In this document: positions 51,830 to 60,685 of the stretch, one piece after another
Layout of the letters: the number at the start of each line of letters is the position of its first letter
Numbering within the stretch: position 1 is the stretch's first letter
Source: Deltaproteobacteria bacterium
GTDB lineage: Bacteria > Desulfobacterota > Binatia > Binatales > Binataceae
Direction of reading: 5' to 3'
Length of the DNA: 64,000 nt
NCBI GenBank assembly: GCA_021780225.1
Contig: JAJXZF010000023.1
Coordinates: forward strand, 16,681 to 80,680
The notes under the pieces: model-generated
The model's input: the letters and a program-made list of their open reading frames with translations, nothing else
Database searches by the model: none
What the model was told of the DNA's origin: nothing
Made by a program: the position numbers and the translations under genes

Positions 51830-52627
51830 CTATTCCGAATGCGCCGCGCGTGGATAGCTCGCGCCGCCGTCGATCGTCAGAACCGCTCCGGTCGTGAAGC
51901 TTGCCGCGGGGCTTGCGAAATAAAGCGCCGCGCCGACCACTTCCTCGGGTTCGCCCGCGCGTTCGAGCGCGAATTCCTCCTTCGCGCGCTTCGTAAAATA
52001 CTCGGTGCGCGACCAGGATTTGCTTATATCCGTATGGAACGGGCCGGCCATGATGCAATTCACGCGGACCTTGGGTCCGTATTCTTTGGCGAACGACACC
52101 GTCAGCACGTTCAGGCCCGATTTCGCCGCGGCATACGGGGCGGTGTCGGGCGCGGGCTGAATCGCGGCGACGGAAGAAATATTGATGATTGCGCCGCCGT
52201 CGCCGGCCGCCATCCGGCTGCCGAACAACGCCGACAGCCGAAACGGCCCTTTCAGGTTTACGGCCATCACCTTGTCGAAAAGATCCTCGGTCGTGTCGAG
52301 CGACGACGGCGCGACCGGCGAGAGTCCGGCGTTATTGATCAGCACGTCGGCGCGGCCCCATCGGGCATACACTTCCTCGGCAAGCCGGTTGCAATCCTCC
52401 CACTTGCCGGCGTGCATCGCGTGGGCCGATCCGTCCGCGCCAAGCGCGCGCAGCTCTTCGACCGTTCGCTCGCACGAATCGAGTTTGCGGCTGGCCACCG
52501 CGATATTCGCGCCGGCGCGCGCGAAGCCGAGCGCCATGGCATGCCCGAGTCCGCGGCTGCCGCCGGTAATCACCACCACCTTGCCGCGATAATCGTAACG
52601 GGTAACGTCGGAATTCACGGCGCTCAA
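51830..52627 (-). CDS. SDR-family oxidoreductase
   Basis: A 265-residue SDR with the cofactor loop TGGSRGLGHAMALG at ~21-34, an SRKL pattern after beta-2 that points to NADP(H), NNAG in ADVLINNAGLSP, the catalytic Ser in NISSVAAIQ and Tyr/Lys in APYAAAKSG. The active site is complete. Its start overlaps the stop of the acyl-CoA dehydrogenase gene upstream by 4 nt, so they are coupled. It probably oxidises or reduces a hydroxyacyl or keto intermediate of the same pathway; the exact substrate is not visible. Confidence 0.92.
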   Translation of the reverse strand: MSAVNSDVTRYDYRGKVVVITGGSRGLGHAMALGFARAGANIAVASRKLDSCERTVEELRALGADGSAHAMHAGKWEDCNRLAEEVYARWGRADVLINNAGLSPVAPSSLDTTEDLFDKVMAVNLKGPFRLSALFGSRMAAGDGGAIINISSVAAIQPAPDTAPYAAAKSGLNVLTVSFAKEYGPKVRVNCIMAGPFHTDISKSWSRTEYFTKRAKEEFALERAGEPEEVVGAALYFASPAASFTTGAVLTIDGGASYPRAAHSE

Positions 52628-53907
52628 ACCTCGCGCTCGATCCGGTCGCCGAGCTTGCGGATCGCGGCCTCGCGCAGCGCCGGAATATGTCCGCTCGGAA
52701 AGAGTCCGGCGGTCGGCTTGTAATCGCGGAGCACCTGCCGGGCCACGGTGATCTTGTGGACTTCAGTCGGTCCGTCCGCCAAACCCATCACGAAACTTTC
52801 CAGCACCTGTTCAACGAAGGGCATCTCGGGAGTGACGCCGAGCGAGCCGTGAATTTGCAGCGCGCGCGTGACGACGTCGTGGAAAACCTTCGGCATCTGG
52901 GCTTTCACCGCGGCTATATCTTTGCGCACTTTCAGATAATCCTTGTAACGATCGATCTTCCACGCCGTGCGCAGCACCAGCAGCCGAAATTGCTCGATAT
53001 CGATCCACGAATCGGCGATTTTCTCCTGCACCATCTGTTTGTCGGCGAGGATCGATCCCTGCGTGGTGCGCGAGAGCGCCCGCTCGCACATCAGGTCGAA
53101 CGCTTTTTTCACCTGGCCGATCGTGCGCATCGCATGATGGATGCGGCCGCCGCCGAGGCGCGTCTGCGCCACCACGAAGCCGTCGCCGCGCCGGCCCAGC
53201 AGATGATCTTTCGGAATGCGCACGTCCTGATAACGCATATAGGCGTGCGCGCCCTCAGGCTCGTCGCCCACGCCGACGTTTCGCACGATATTCACGCCCG
53301 GAGCGTCGGCCGGAACGATAAACGCCGACAGCTTGCGGTACGGCGGGGCGTCAGGGTCGGTTACCGCCATCGTGATCATGAACGACGCCCATCGCGCGTT
53401 CGATGAGAACCACTTCTCGCCATTGACGACCCAGTCGTCGCCCTTCGGCTCGGCGCGTGTGGCGAAGACCTTGGGATCGGCGCCGCCTTGCGGCTCGGTC
53501 ATGGAGAAACAGGATACGATTTCGTTGTCGAGCAGCGGCTGAAGAAAGCGCTTTTTCTGTTCGGGCGTGCCGTATTTGGCGAGAATTTCGGCGTTGCCCG
53601 AATCGGGCGCCTGGCATCCGAAGACCGTGGGCGCGAAGCGCGACCGTCCGAGGATTTCATTCATCAGCGCCAGCTTGACCTGGCCGTAGCCCTGACCGCC
53701 CAGTTCAGGCTCCAGATGGCAGGCCCACAGCCGATGCTTTTTCACTTCCGCCTGCAGCGGCCTGACCAATTTGTTGCGCTTGTCGCTGCGGACGTCGTAT
53801 GGCGATTCGAGAACGTAATCGAGCGGCTCGACTTCCGAGCGCACGAACTGCGCGATCCAATCCAGTTGTTTTTGAAATTCCGGTTCTGTCTCAAAGTCCC
53901 AACTCAT
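52624..53907 (-). CDS. acyl-CoA dehydrogenase family flavoenzyme
   Basis: A 427-residue enzyme of the ACAD superfamily. N-terminal helices are followed by FAD-binding SCFSMTEPQGGADPKVFATRA and the NGEKWFSSNARW block; the C-terminal helical domain has MRTIGQVKKAFDLMCERAL, LQIHGSLGVTPEMPFVEQV and LADGPTEVHKITVARQVL. The length and the TEPQ pattern resemble the ACAD-10/11-like and long-chain groups. It oxidises an acyl-CoA at C2-C3 with FAD. It is cotranscribed with the SDR gene (4-nt overlap). Confidence 0.93.
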   Translation of the reverse strand: MSWDFETEPEFQKQLDWIAQFVRSEVEPLDYVLESPYDVRSDKRNKLVRPLQAEVKKHRLWACHLEPELGGQGYGQVKLALMNEILGRSRFAPTVFGCQAPDSGNAEILAKYGTPEQKKRFLQPLLDNEIVSCFSMTEPQGGADPKVFATRAEPKGDDWVVNGEKWFSSNARWASFMITMAVTDPDAPPYRKLSAFIVPADAPGVNIVRNVGVGDEPEGAHAYMRYQDVRIPKDHLLGRRGDGFVVAQTRLGGGRIHHAMRTIGQVKKAFDLMCERALSRTTQGSILADKQMVQEKIADSWIDIEQFRLLVLRTAWKIDRYKDYLKVRKDIAAVKAQMPKVFHDVVTRALQIHGSLGVTPEMPFVEQVLESFVMGLADGPTEVHKITVARQVLRDYKPTAGLFPSGHIPALREAAIRKLGDRIEREV

Positions 53908-54104
53908 TTCAATTCCTCCAATTTCGGATATACGCGCGGGCCGGCCTTCAAGTGCATCATCTTGGGCAAACGAGCGGAACCTTCGCCTTCGTTCGCCCGA
54001 TCCGGACGATCAGGCCGGTTCGGCCGCACATTGCGGTCGAGCCGGGGAATCTATCGATTACGGCGGGGTCTTATCACCCGGCGCGCCGGGCGCATTCGCG
54101 CCGT

Positions 54105-55286
54105 TTATTCGGCATCCATAAGCGGCAGGCCGAATGCGCTTTTCCCAAGAAATTCAAGACTCTCGTCGGAGTCGAATGGATGATACAGGCCGCCCCGCAC
54201 GTCGCGATAGTAACGCTCCAGCGGCAAGCGTTTGAAATACGACGCGCCGCCGGCCGCGCGCAGCGCGAGATCGACGACCCGCACTGAATTTTCGACCGCG
54301 ACCATCCGCGCCGCCACCGCTTTGCGCGCCCAGCTGCGCGAGTCGTCGGAGCGGACTTCAGCCGCCGCCTTCCACATCACGGCCCGCGCCGCCTCGATCA
54401 ACATGTCCATCTCGCCGACCTTGTTGTAAACGCTCGGCAGATGGCTCATCGGATAGGGCAGCGGGAAGCGCGGGCGATCGCGCATGAAATCGACCACGAA
54501 ATCGCGCGCCGCGACCGCGATTCCGATATACGGAGCGCCGATCGTGAAGGGAGCCTTGGCGAAGACGCGCGTAATTCTGCCGCTGCGCGACACCGGGCGC
54601 GTCAGCACCACCGCATCCTCCGGCACGAACGCCTCTTTCAGTTCGCCGCTGCGCGATTCGGTCGCGCGCATTCCCATCGTGTTCCAATCGTCTTTGAACG
54701 ACAGGCCGGGCGTTTCGCGCGGCGGGATAAAGAAGCTCAATACCGTCGGCCCCTCAGGCGCATCCTCCCAAGTCGCCTCGGTGAAATAAAGATCGAGCGC
54801 GATACTCTGGGTGCCGAAGATCTTGCGGCCGTTTACGATCCATCCGCCCGGCGCGCGCCGCGCCGTCGTGCGAGGCCGCAGCGCGATGACCGCGTTGTCA
54901 GGCTCGGATCCGGAACCTCCGCAGATCAGCCGCTCATCGACGATTCGCTTCAGCTTCGCGGCCACGTTCGGGGCGTGAAATTTGCGTTCGATATCGACCA
55001 GCAACTCGACGACGTTCAAATGCATATTGATGGCGAGCGCCGTGGCGCCGCAGCCCTGCGCCAGCCGTTCCTGGGCCTTGATTCGTTCGAGCAGCGTCGC
55101 GCCCATCCCGCCGAACTTTTCGGGGATTATGAGCGTGGTATAGCCCGTTTCGCGCAGCCGGGCGTAGTTCTCATAGGGGAACGAGCGTTCCTCGTCGTGC
55201 CGGGCGGCGCGTTGGGCGAAGTCGGCCGCCAGCTCCGCCGCAAGATCGATCAGGCGTTGCTCGCGCTCCGTATTGATCTGGTTCAT
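54105..55286 (-). CDS. acyl-CoA dehydrogenase-like flavoprotein (second, divergent type)
   Basis: About 393 residues. N-terminal QRLIDLAAELAADFAQRAAR and IPEKFGGMGATLLE, middle FAD segment CGGSGSEPDNAVIALRP, NGRKIFGTQS and a C-terminal helical half with SYFKRLPLERYYRDVRGG. That last pattern is typical of the DszC/DMSO- or nitroalkane-type acyl-CoA-dehydrogenase-like monooxygenases as well as dehydrogenases, so a flavin monooxygenase function cannot be excluded. A GGGAGG site 7 nt upstream supports ATG 55286. It is separated from the first dehydrogenase by ~197 nt and is divergent from the TauD-family gene. Confidence 0.87.
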   Translation of the reverse strand: MNQINTEREQRLIDLAAELAADFAQRAARHDEERSFPYENYARLRETGYTTLIIPEKFGGMGATLLERIKAQERLAQGCGATALAINMHLNVVELLVDIERKFHAPNVAAKLKRIVDERLICGGSGSEPDNAVIALRPRTTARRAPGGWIVNGRKIFGTQSIALDLYFTEATWEDAPEGPTVLSFFIPPRETPGLSFKDDWNTMGMRATESRSGELKEAFVPEDAVVLTRPVSRSGRITRVFAKAPFTIGAPYIGIAVAARDFVVDFMRDRPRFPLPYPMSHLPSVYNKVGEMDMLIEAARAVMWKAAAEVRSDDSRSWARKAVAARMVAVENSVRVVDLALRAAGGASYFKRLPLERYYRDVRGGLYHPFDSDESLEFLGKSAFGLPLMDAE

Positions 55287-55344
55287 CGCCCATCCTCCCG
55301 CCGCGCGGGAACCGCGCTTGACCACTTCTCGCGCCTTCTGAGAG

Positions 55345-56169
55345 ATGAAATCAAGAGTGCGAAAAGGGCGCGGGCCAACGACAGGGATTTCGATCTCTCC
55401 AATCGCCGATTCCTTCGCCGCCGAGAGCGGCGACGTCGATCTCGCCGCGATTAAGCAGGCCTTCTGGAACTACGCCGTTCTAATCTTTCCCGGACAAAAG
55501 CTGACCGAACAGCGGCATCTCGATTTCGCCGCCGCTTTCGGACCGTTGGAAACCAGCGTCGCCGCGCTTAACGTCAACGCCCGGCTGCGCCTGCGCTCAG
55601 ATCTGGCCGGCGTTTCGAATCTGAACTCGTGCAACGAAATCTGGCAAGAAAACAGCCGGACGCGGATGATTCCGCCGATCGGCGGCCATACCGAATTCGC
55701 CGATCTGCGCGCCGCTTACGACGCGCTGCCCGACGAATTCAAAGCGCGGCTCGACGGACTAATCGCCGAGCACTCGCTGGCGAATTCGCGGCTGCGCACG
55801 GGATTCACGAATTTCACCGAAAAGGAACGTGAAGGATTGCCGCCCGTACCGCAATTGATAGTGCGCACGCTTCCTGAAAAGAACCGCAAGACCCTCTACA
55901 TCGCTTCGCACGCGGGCCGGATTTTCGGCCTTCCGGACGCCGAAGGCCGCGCCTTAATCGACCAACTGATCGAACACGCCACCCAACGCCGATTCGTTTA
56001 TACCCATCGCTGGCGGCTCAACGACCTGGTGATGTGGGACGATCGCTGCACGATGCATCGCGGCACGGAATTCGACGATTTGCGCTGGACGCGGGATATG
56101 CAACGTGCGACCGTCTCCGATATCGCCAACTCTTGCGAACAGGAATCCGTCGCCGTCCCCGCAACGTGA
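55345..56169 (+). CDS. TauD/TfdA-family dioxygenase homologue lacking the HxD metal motif
   Basis: A 274-residue homologue of 2-oxoglutarate-dependent taurine/2,4-D-type dioxygenases. NYAVLIFPGQKLTEQRHLDF, GGHTEFADLRAAYDAL, the distal His in TMHRGTEFDDLRW (residue 238) and the 2OG-binding Arg in MQRATVSD are present. Between SRTRM (residue 108) and IPPIGG, where family members have about 25-27 residues with WHTDSSF, nothing intervenes: the sequence jumps in frame. The iron ligands His and Asp are thus absent. The N-terminal subdomain is also short around SFAAESGDVDL. It is likely catalytically dead or a decaying gene. It is divergent from the preceding dehydrogenase gene. Confidence 0.8.
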   Translation: MKSRVRKGRGPTTGISISPIADSFAAESGDVDLAAIKQAFWNYAVLIFPGQKLTEQRHLDFAAAFGPLETSVAALNVNARLRLRSDLAGVSNLNSCNEIWQENSRTRMIPPIGGHTEFADLRAAYDALPDEFKARLDGLIAEHSLANSRLRTGFTNFTEKEREGLPPVPQLIVRTLPEKNRKTLYIASHAGRIFGLPDAEGRALIDQLIEHATQRRFVYTHRWRLNDLVMWDDRCTMHRGTEFDDLRWTRDMQRATVSDIANSCEQESVAVPAT

Positions 56170-56214
56170 TTCGCACGCATCAAGCGCGCCGATTCTGAAA
56201 GCTGAACTTCCCAG

Positions 56215-57186
56215 ATGCCGCTACCCGCTGGAATTGCCGATCGCCTGCGACTGCCATTGGTCGCCGCGCCGATGTTGCGCGTGTCGGGCCCGGAACTCGC
56301 CATCGCCGCCTGCCGCGCCGGCGTAATCGGCGCGTTCCCGGTCGCCAACGCGCGCTCGGTCGAACGGCTCGATGCGTGGTTGCGGCAAATCCGCACCGCG
56401 CTTGAAGGTCCTTCGGCCTGGAACGGCGACCTCGCGCCCGCTCCCTTCTGCCCCAATTTGATTATCAAGCGTCCGCAATTGCGCGACGAACTCGCCTGCC
56501 TCGTGCGCCATCGCGTCGAAATCGCGATCACCAGCGTCGGTTCGCCGGTCGCCGCAATCCCTCCGCTTCACGACATCGGATGTCTCGTCTTTGCGGACGT
56601 GGCGACGCTCGCCCACGCCGAGAAGGCGATCGCCGCGGGCGTCGACGGACTCGTGCTGCTGACCGCGGGAGCGGGCGGACAGACCGGATGGATGAATCCG
56701 CTGGCGTTCGTTCGCGCCGTGCGAGGCGTATTTGACGGTCCGATCGTGCTCGCCGGCGGCGTCTCGGACGGGCGCGCGTTGTGGGCGGCGCGCGTAATGG
56801 GCTGCGACCTCGCATACATGGGCACCAAATTTATCGCCACGCACGAAAGTCTGGCCCAGCCGGAGTATAAAGAGATGCTGGTGCGGTCATCGATGGACGA
56901 AGTGACGCTGACGCGGGCGTTCACCGGCCTCGACACGAACATGCTCACACGCTCGATCGTCGCCGCGGGACTCGATCCGAAAAATCTTCCCGAGCGGATT
57001 TCAAACGAGGCGGCGGCTGAAATCTTCGGATCCGGCGCGGCGCCCGGCCATCGCCGATGGCAGGACGTATGGAGCGCCGGGCATAGCGTGAGCGGCGTGG
57101 ATCGAATCCGCTCAGCTTCGGAACTGATCGAACTTACGGCTCGGGAGTACCAAACCGCGCGCGCGGAGACGCGGCGCCTGTCCTAG
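56215..57186 (+). CDS. nitronate monooxygenase-like FMN enzyme
   Basis: A 323-residue TIM-barrel flavoprotein. The start LRLPLVAAPMLRVSGPELAIAACRAG matches the family N-terminus; VDGLVLLTAGAGGQTGW and GPIVLAGGVSDGRALWAARVMG, then DLAYMGTKFIATHES, are the FMN/catalytic blocks. Here the catalytic-His position of the other family member is GGQTGW, so His is replaced by Gln, suggesting altered chemistry (reductase rather than monooxygenase). It follows the TauD-family gene on the same strand, separated by ~45 nt, and is convergent with the CoA transferases. Confidence 0.88.
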   Translation: MPLPAGIADRLRLPLVAAPMLRVSGPELAIAACRAGVIGAFPVANARSVERLDAWLRQIRTALEGPSAWNGDLAPAPFCPNLIIKRPQLRDELACLVRHRVEIAITSVGSPVAAIPPLHDIGCLVFADVATLAHAEKAIAAGVDGLVLLTAGAGGQTGWMNPLAFVRAVRGVFDGPIVLAGGVSDGRALWAARVMGCDLAYMGTKFIATHESLAQPEYKEMLVRSSMDEVTLTRAFTGLDTNMLTRSIVAAGLDPKNLPERISNEAAAEIFGSGAAPGHRRWQDVWSAGHSVSGVDRIRSASELIELTAREYQTARAETRRLS

Positions 57187-57220
57187 CGCGGCCGGACCTT
57201 CGCGGATTCGGCCGCGGCTT

Positions 57221-58438
57221 TCAGCCGAGCGCTTCGCGCGCCGCCAGGTCGGCGATCCGGGCGTCGTCGTATCCCAGGATATCGCGCAGAACGTATTCGT
57301 TGTGCTGCCCCAGCGCCGGCCCCGATCGCGTGACTTTGGCCGGCGTTTCGGACAAACGGTAGCGCGAGTTTTCCACCCATGTTTCGCCGATCGTATGATG
57401 CGGCACGCGCAGAAAATGGTTGCGACACATCAGCTGCGGATCTTCGCTCATGTCCGCCGCGGTCTGCACGGCATGCGCCGCGATTCCCGCCGCCTGCAGC
57501 GCGCGCTCCGCGTCACCGGGCGCGCGTGCGCGCGTCCACGACGCGATTTCGGCGTCGATCGCTGTGCGGTTTTTTCTCCGCGCCGCCGCGTCGGCGAAGC
57601 GGGCGTCGTGCGCAAGCTCCGGCCGGCCGACAGCCGAACATAGACCGCGCCACTCCTGGTCGCCGCGGCACGCCAGCGCGATCCAGCGATCTTCTCCCGC
57701 CGCCGGATAGACTCCGTGCGGAGCGTAATTCGGATCGAGATTATCCACCGGCTCGTAGTTCGTTCCGCTTCCAACCGAATCGAGAATCGGAGCGGCAAGA
57801 AAGTGCAAGGCCGACTCCGCCTGCGCCTGATCGATATACTGGCCCTCGCCCGTGCGCCGGCGATGGATCAGCGCGGCCATCAGCGCGACCAGCCCGAAGC
57901 GCGGCGCGATATAATCGGTATACGCGCTGAACGGCCCCGACGGCGACCGGTCGGGCCAACCCACCAGTTTGTAAAAGCCGCACATCGCCGCCGCCAGATT
58001 CCCGAAGCCGGCGAATCGCGCGAGCGGCCCGGTCTGGCCCATCAGGCACGTGCTCAACATGATGAGGCCGGGCTTGATCGCCCGCAGCGATTCATAATCG
58101 AATCCCCATCCGCGCATCGCCTTGGGCGAAAACGCTTCGCACACCACGTCGGCCCATCGCACCAAATCGAACACGACGTCGCGCGCTTCGGGCTTGGTCA
58201 AATCCAGGGAGATCGTGAGTTTGCCCGCGTTGTTGTTGGAATTGAGCGCCGAGTGCTCGATACCTGGATTGTTGTCCTTGAACGGACCCACGGTGCGGGT
58301 GGGATCGATCCGGTTCGGCGATTCGATCCGCACCACCGTCGCGCCGTAATCCGCCATCGCGCGCGTGATCCCGGGACCCGCCAGCACCCACATGAAGTCG
58401 AGAATCTTTACGTCGGCCAGCGGCAATTCGCGCGCCAT
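57221..58438 (-). CDS. CaiB/BaiF-type class III CoA transferase
   Basis: A 405-residue class III transferase. N-terminal VKILDFMWVLAGPGITRAMADYGA and VVRIESP; the catalytic Asp lies in AYTDYIAPRFG, aligned with Asp169 of formyl-CoA transferase; then RTGEGQYIDQAQAESALHF. Its ATG overlaps the stop of the upstream transferase gene as TGATG, so the two paralogues are made in fixed proportion and may be subunits of one heteromeric CoA transferase, as in benzylsuccinate CoA transferase. Substrate unknown. Confidence 0.92.
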   Translation of the reverse strand: MARELPLADVKILDFMWVLAGPGITRAMADYGATVVRIESPNRIDPTRTVGPFKDNNPGIEHSALNSNNNAGKLTISLDLTKPEARDVVFDLVRWADVVCEAFSPKAMRGWGFDYESLRAIKPGLIMLSTCLMGQTGPLARFAGFGNLAAAMCGFYKLVGWPDRSPSGPFSAYTDYIAPRFGLVALMAALIHRRRTGEGQYIDQAQAESALHFLAAPILDSVGSGTNYEPVDNLDPNYAPHGVYPAAGEDRWIALACRGDQEWRGLCSAVGRPELAHDARFADAAARRKNRTAIDAEIASWTRARAPGDAERALQAAGIAAHAVQTAADMSEDPQLMCRNHFLRVPHHTIGETWVENSRYRLSETPAKVTRSGPALGQHNEYVLRDILGYDDARIADLAAREALG

Positions 58439-59679
58439 CAGATAATTCCCCTTCGCGCCAGCTCGTCGAACCGCGCCTGGCCGATCGCCATTTCGTCAAG
58501 ATAAATCTCGCGGTTGTGTTCGCCGATTTGTGGCGGCCGGCGGCGGTACGCGATGGGCGTCGCGCCGAATTTCGCGAACGGCCCCGGATAACGCAGCTTG
58601 ACGCCGAGTCCAGGATGCTCGACCTCGCGCCAGTACGCGCGATCGATGAACTGCGGATTTTCCAGAACGTCGCCAATCGTGGCCACCGGCGCGATCAACA
58701 GATTGTGCTGGCGCGCCGCCTCGAACAATTCGGACTTGGTCCGGGATCGAAAAAACGCCGCGACCTGTCCCGTAATCCGTTCGTAGGCGGACATCGGCTC
58801 GGCGCCGGACAGCAACTTGGCGCCGTATTCGATCCAATCCGTGTCGCGCGTGGCCGCGTCGCATCCGCCTTCAGCAAAGATGTACTCCATGAGCTTGCGC
58901 GTGAACGGCCCCAGCGCCGGACCGAAAAGCATCACGCACGAAACCTGGCCGTCCCGCGCCGCCCACACCAGCGGAATCCGGATCGCGCCCATCTTCGCGC
59001 CGCCCGCCATCCGGCGCGTCTCGGCGCCGCCGACGAGCGCCGTCAGCGGCGTCGATTGCGCCGCCAGCGTCACGCTCTCCTGAGCCGCGACGCCGACGTG
59101 CTGGCCGAAATTCGATTTGAGCCGCTCGTAGTAGGCGATCAGCGCCGCTCCGGCGGCGTCGGCGCTGGCGTGCAGGTAGGCTTGCGGCACGCTCATCCGG
59201 ATTGGCGGACGATCCTCGTCGCCATACAGAATCAACACGCCGCCCGCCGCCATGATGATCAGATCGCTGTCTTCGTACGCGGCCTTTGGACCGGTCTGTC
59301 CGAACGGCGTAATCGAAACCTGCACCAAAGCGGGATTGACCCGCATCAAATCCGCATGACCGATTCCGTGTCTGGAAAGAAATTCGGGATTGAATGATTC
59401 GATCAGAAAATCCGCGCCGGCTGCGAGTCTGAGCAGGAGTTCCCGCCCTTCGCCGGATTCGATGTTGAGCGTGATTCCGCGCTTGTTGCGATTGAACGAC
59501 CACCACAGCACCGACCTCTCCGGCGCCGCTTCGCCCCGGAAGAAAGGCGCTATCGCGCGCGCCGGATCTCCGTTTGGCGGCTCGATTTTGATTACATCGG
59601 CGCCAAGATCGCCCAATATCTGTCCGCAGAGAAAACCCCGCTCGGTGGTCAGGTCAAGCACCCTGCATCCGTCCAGCAT
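58438..59679 (-). CDS. CaiB/BaiF-type CoA transferase subunit without the usual catalytic Asp
   Basis: A 413-residue class III fold: VLDLTTERGFLCGQILGDLGA, VIKIEPPNGDP, FIESFNPEFLSRHGIG and GQHVGVAAQESV. At the catalytic position, an ungapped alignment on the GQ-V motif places Tyr (in PQAYLHASADAA) where formyl-CoA transferase has Asp169. This PQAYLHA pattern recurs in a recognised subgroup of CaiB-like proteins, so it is probably a non-catalytic partner of the overlapping downstream transferase. It lies 12 nt after the VOC gene. Confidence 0.88.
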   Translation of the reverse strand: MLDGCRVLDLTTERGFLCGQILGDLGADVIKIEPPNGDPARAIAPFFRGEAAPERSVLWWSFNRNKRGITLNIESGEGRELLLRLAAGADFLIESFNPEFLSRHGIGHADLMRVNPALVQVSITPFGQTGPKAAYEDSDLIIMAAGGVLILYGDEDRPPIRMSVPQAYLHASADAAGAALIAYYERLKSNFGQHVGVAAQESVTLAAQSTPLTALVGGAETRRMAGGAKMGAIRIPLVWAARDGQVSCVMLFGPALGPFTRKLMEYIFAEGGCDAATRDTDWIEYGAKLLSGAEPMSAYERITGQVAAFFRSRTKSELFEAARQHNLLIAPVATIGDVLENPQFIDRAYWREVEHPGLGVKLRYPGPFAKFGATPIAYRRRPPQIGEHNREIYLDEMAIGQARFDELARRGII

Positions 59680-59690
59680 CGCGCCCGCGC

Positions 59691-60152
59691 CTAATCCGCC
59701 CGCTGGTCGAGTTGAAGTATGATTCCGTCAGGATCCTCGAACAGACAGGTAAGGTATTTTCGGCCGGGCTTTTCGCCGTATCCGCCCGAGTCCGCTGCCG
59801 TGGGCGGAACCAGAATTTTGACGCCGGCCGCCTTGAGTTTTTCGTGCAGCGCGCGCAGGTCGTCCACCCACCACGAAAAATGCGAAATGCCGACTTCGTC
59901 GAGCTTGATCGCCTGCCCCGGCGTGCCGCCCGGCATTTCCGTCAGCACCAGAAATCCGCCGCTCGCGCCCGATCCGTAATGCAGATGGACCGCGCGGCGT
60001 TTTCCCTTTTCCGGATTCGCGTACAGGCTCGGCATCGCGCCGATCGGCTGCGTCGCGTCGTAGCGCACCTCGCAACCCAGCAGATCGCGGTAAAAATGCA
60101 GCGACCGTTCCATGTCGCGCACGCCCAGCGCCACGTGCGATATTCCGTTCAT
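59691..60152 (-). CDS. VOC-family (glyoxalase/dioxygenase superfamily) protein
   Basis: About 153 residues with two betaalphabetabetabeta modules: ISHVALGVRDMERSLHFYRDLLG at the start and a C-terminal LTCLFEDPDGIILQLDQ. His in SHVAL, the His of HLHYGSGASG, the His in ISHFSWWV and Glu/Gln at the end are plausible metal ligands. The superfamily includes glyoxalases, methylmalonyl-CoA epimerases and extradiol dioxygenases; small size and CoA-rich neighbours favour an epimerase or isomerase. GGGGAGG precedes ATG 60152. It heads the CoA-transferase pair. Confidence 0.87.
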   Translation of the reverse strand: MNGISHVALGVRDMERSLHFYRDLLGCEVRYDATQPIGAMPSLYANPEKGKRRAVHLHYGSGASGGFLVLTEMPGGTPGQAIKLDEVGISHFSWWVDDLRALHEKLKAAGVKILVPPTAADSGGYGEKPGRKYLTCLFEDPDGIILQLDQRAD

Positions 60153-60227
60153 CGCGGCCTCCCCAAGGCTCGTTTGCCGGTCCGCGCGATTACAACGCCA
60201 TCGGACGTGGTTTGGCAAGCGCGATGC

Positions 60228-60656
60228 TCAGTTTGATTTGGAAGACGGCGGCGGCTCGGCGTAACTGATTAGTTCCAGCAGATTGCCGTCCGGATCGCGA
60301 AAATAGACGCTCATGCCCTTGCCGCGTCCGCCAATTCGCATCACCGGACCCTCGATAATCTCGATTCCGTGTCCCCGCAGATGCTCGACCGCCGCGCCGA
60401 TCGTGCCGGGCCATACGAAACAATAATCGCCGCCGCCAATCATCGGATGCGCGGCCTTCAGGGTGATCCGATTGTCCGGCGGATGGAGATTGAATTTCTG
60501 ACGGCCGAAACTGACGCTCACCACCGGCGACTTTCCGGCCCGCCATTGCTCGAGTCCGAGCGCTCGCGCGCCGAGCACCCGCTGATAAAACTCAACCGCC
60601 CGCTCGATATCGCCAACCGGCATCGCCACATGGTCAAATTCGATTTCAGAGGACAT
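60228..60656 (-). CDS. second VOC-family protein
   Basis: A 142-residue VOC protein: FDHVAMPVGDIERAVEFYQRVLG, SFGRQKFNLHPP, then YFRDPDGNLLELISY. Metal-ligand candidates are His near residue 8, His in NLHPP, and the final Glu in LLELISY; this is a typical fosfomycin-resistance/glyoxalase-like layout. GGGAG lies ahead of ATG 60656. It lies 75 nt ahead of the first VOC gene on the same strand. The two VOC proteins are only loosely similar, so a recent duplication is unlikely. Confidence 0.86.
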   Translation of the reverse strand: MSSEIEFDHVAMPVGDIERAVEFYQRVLGARALGLEQWRAGKSPVVSVSFGRQKFNLHPPDNRITLKAAHPMIGGGDYCFVWPGTIGAAVEHLRGHGIEIIEGPVMRIGGRGKGMSVYFRDPDGNLLELISYAEPPPSSKSN

Positions 60657-60685
60657 CCGCCGCTCCCATTGATCGACGTCGCCGC

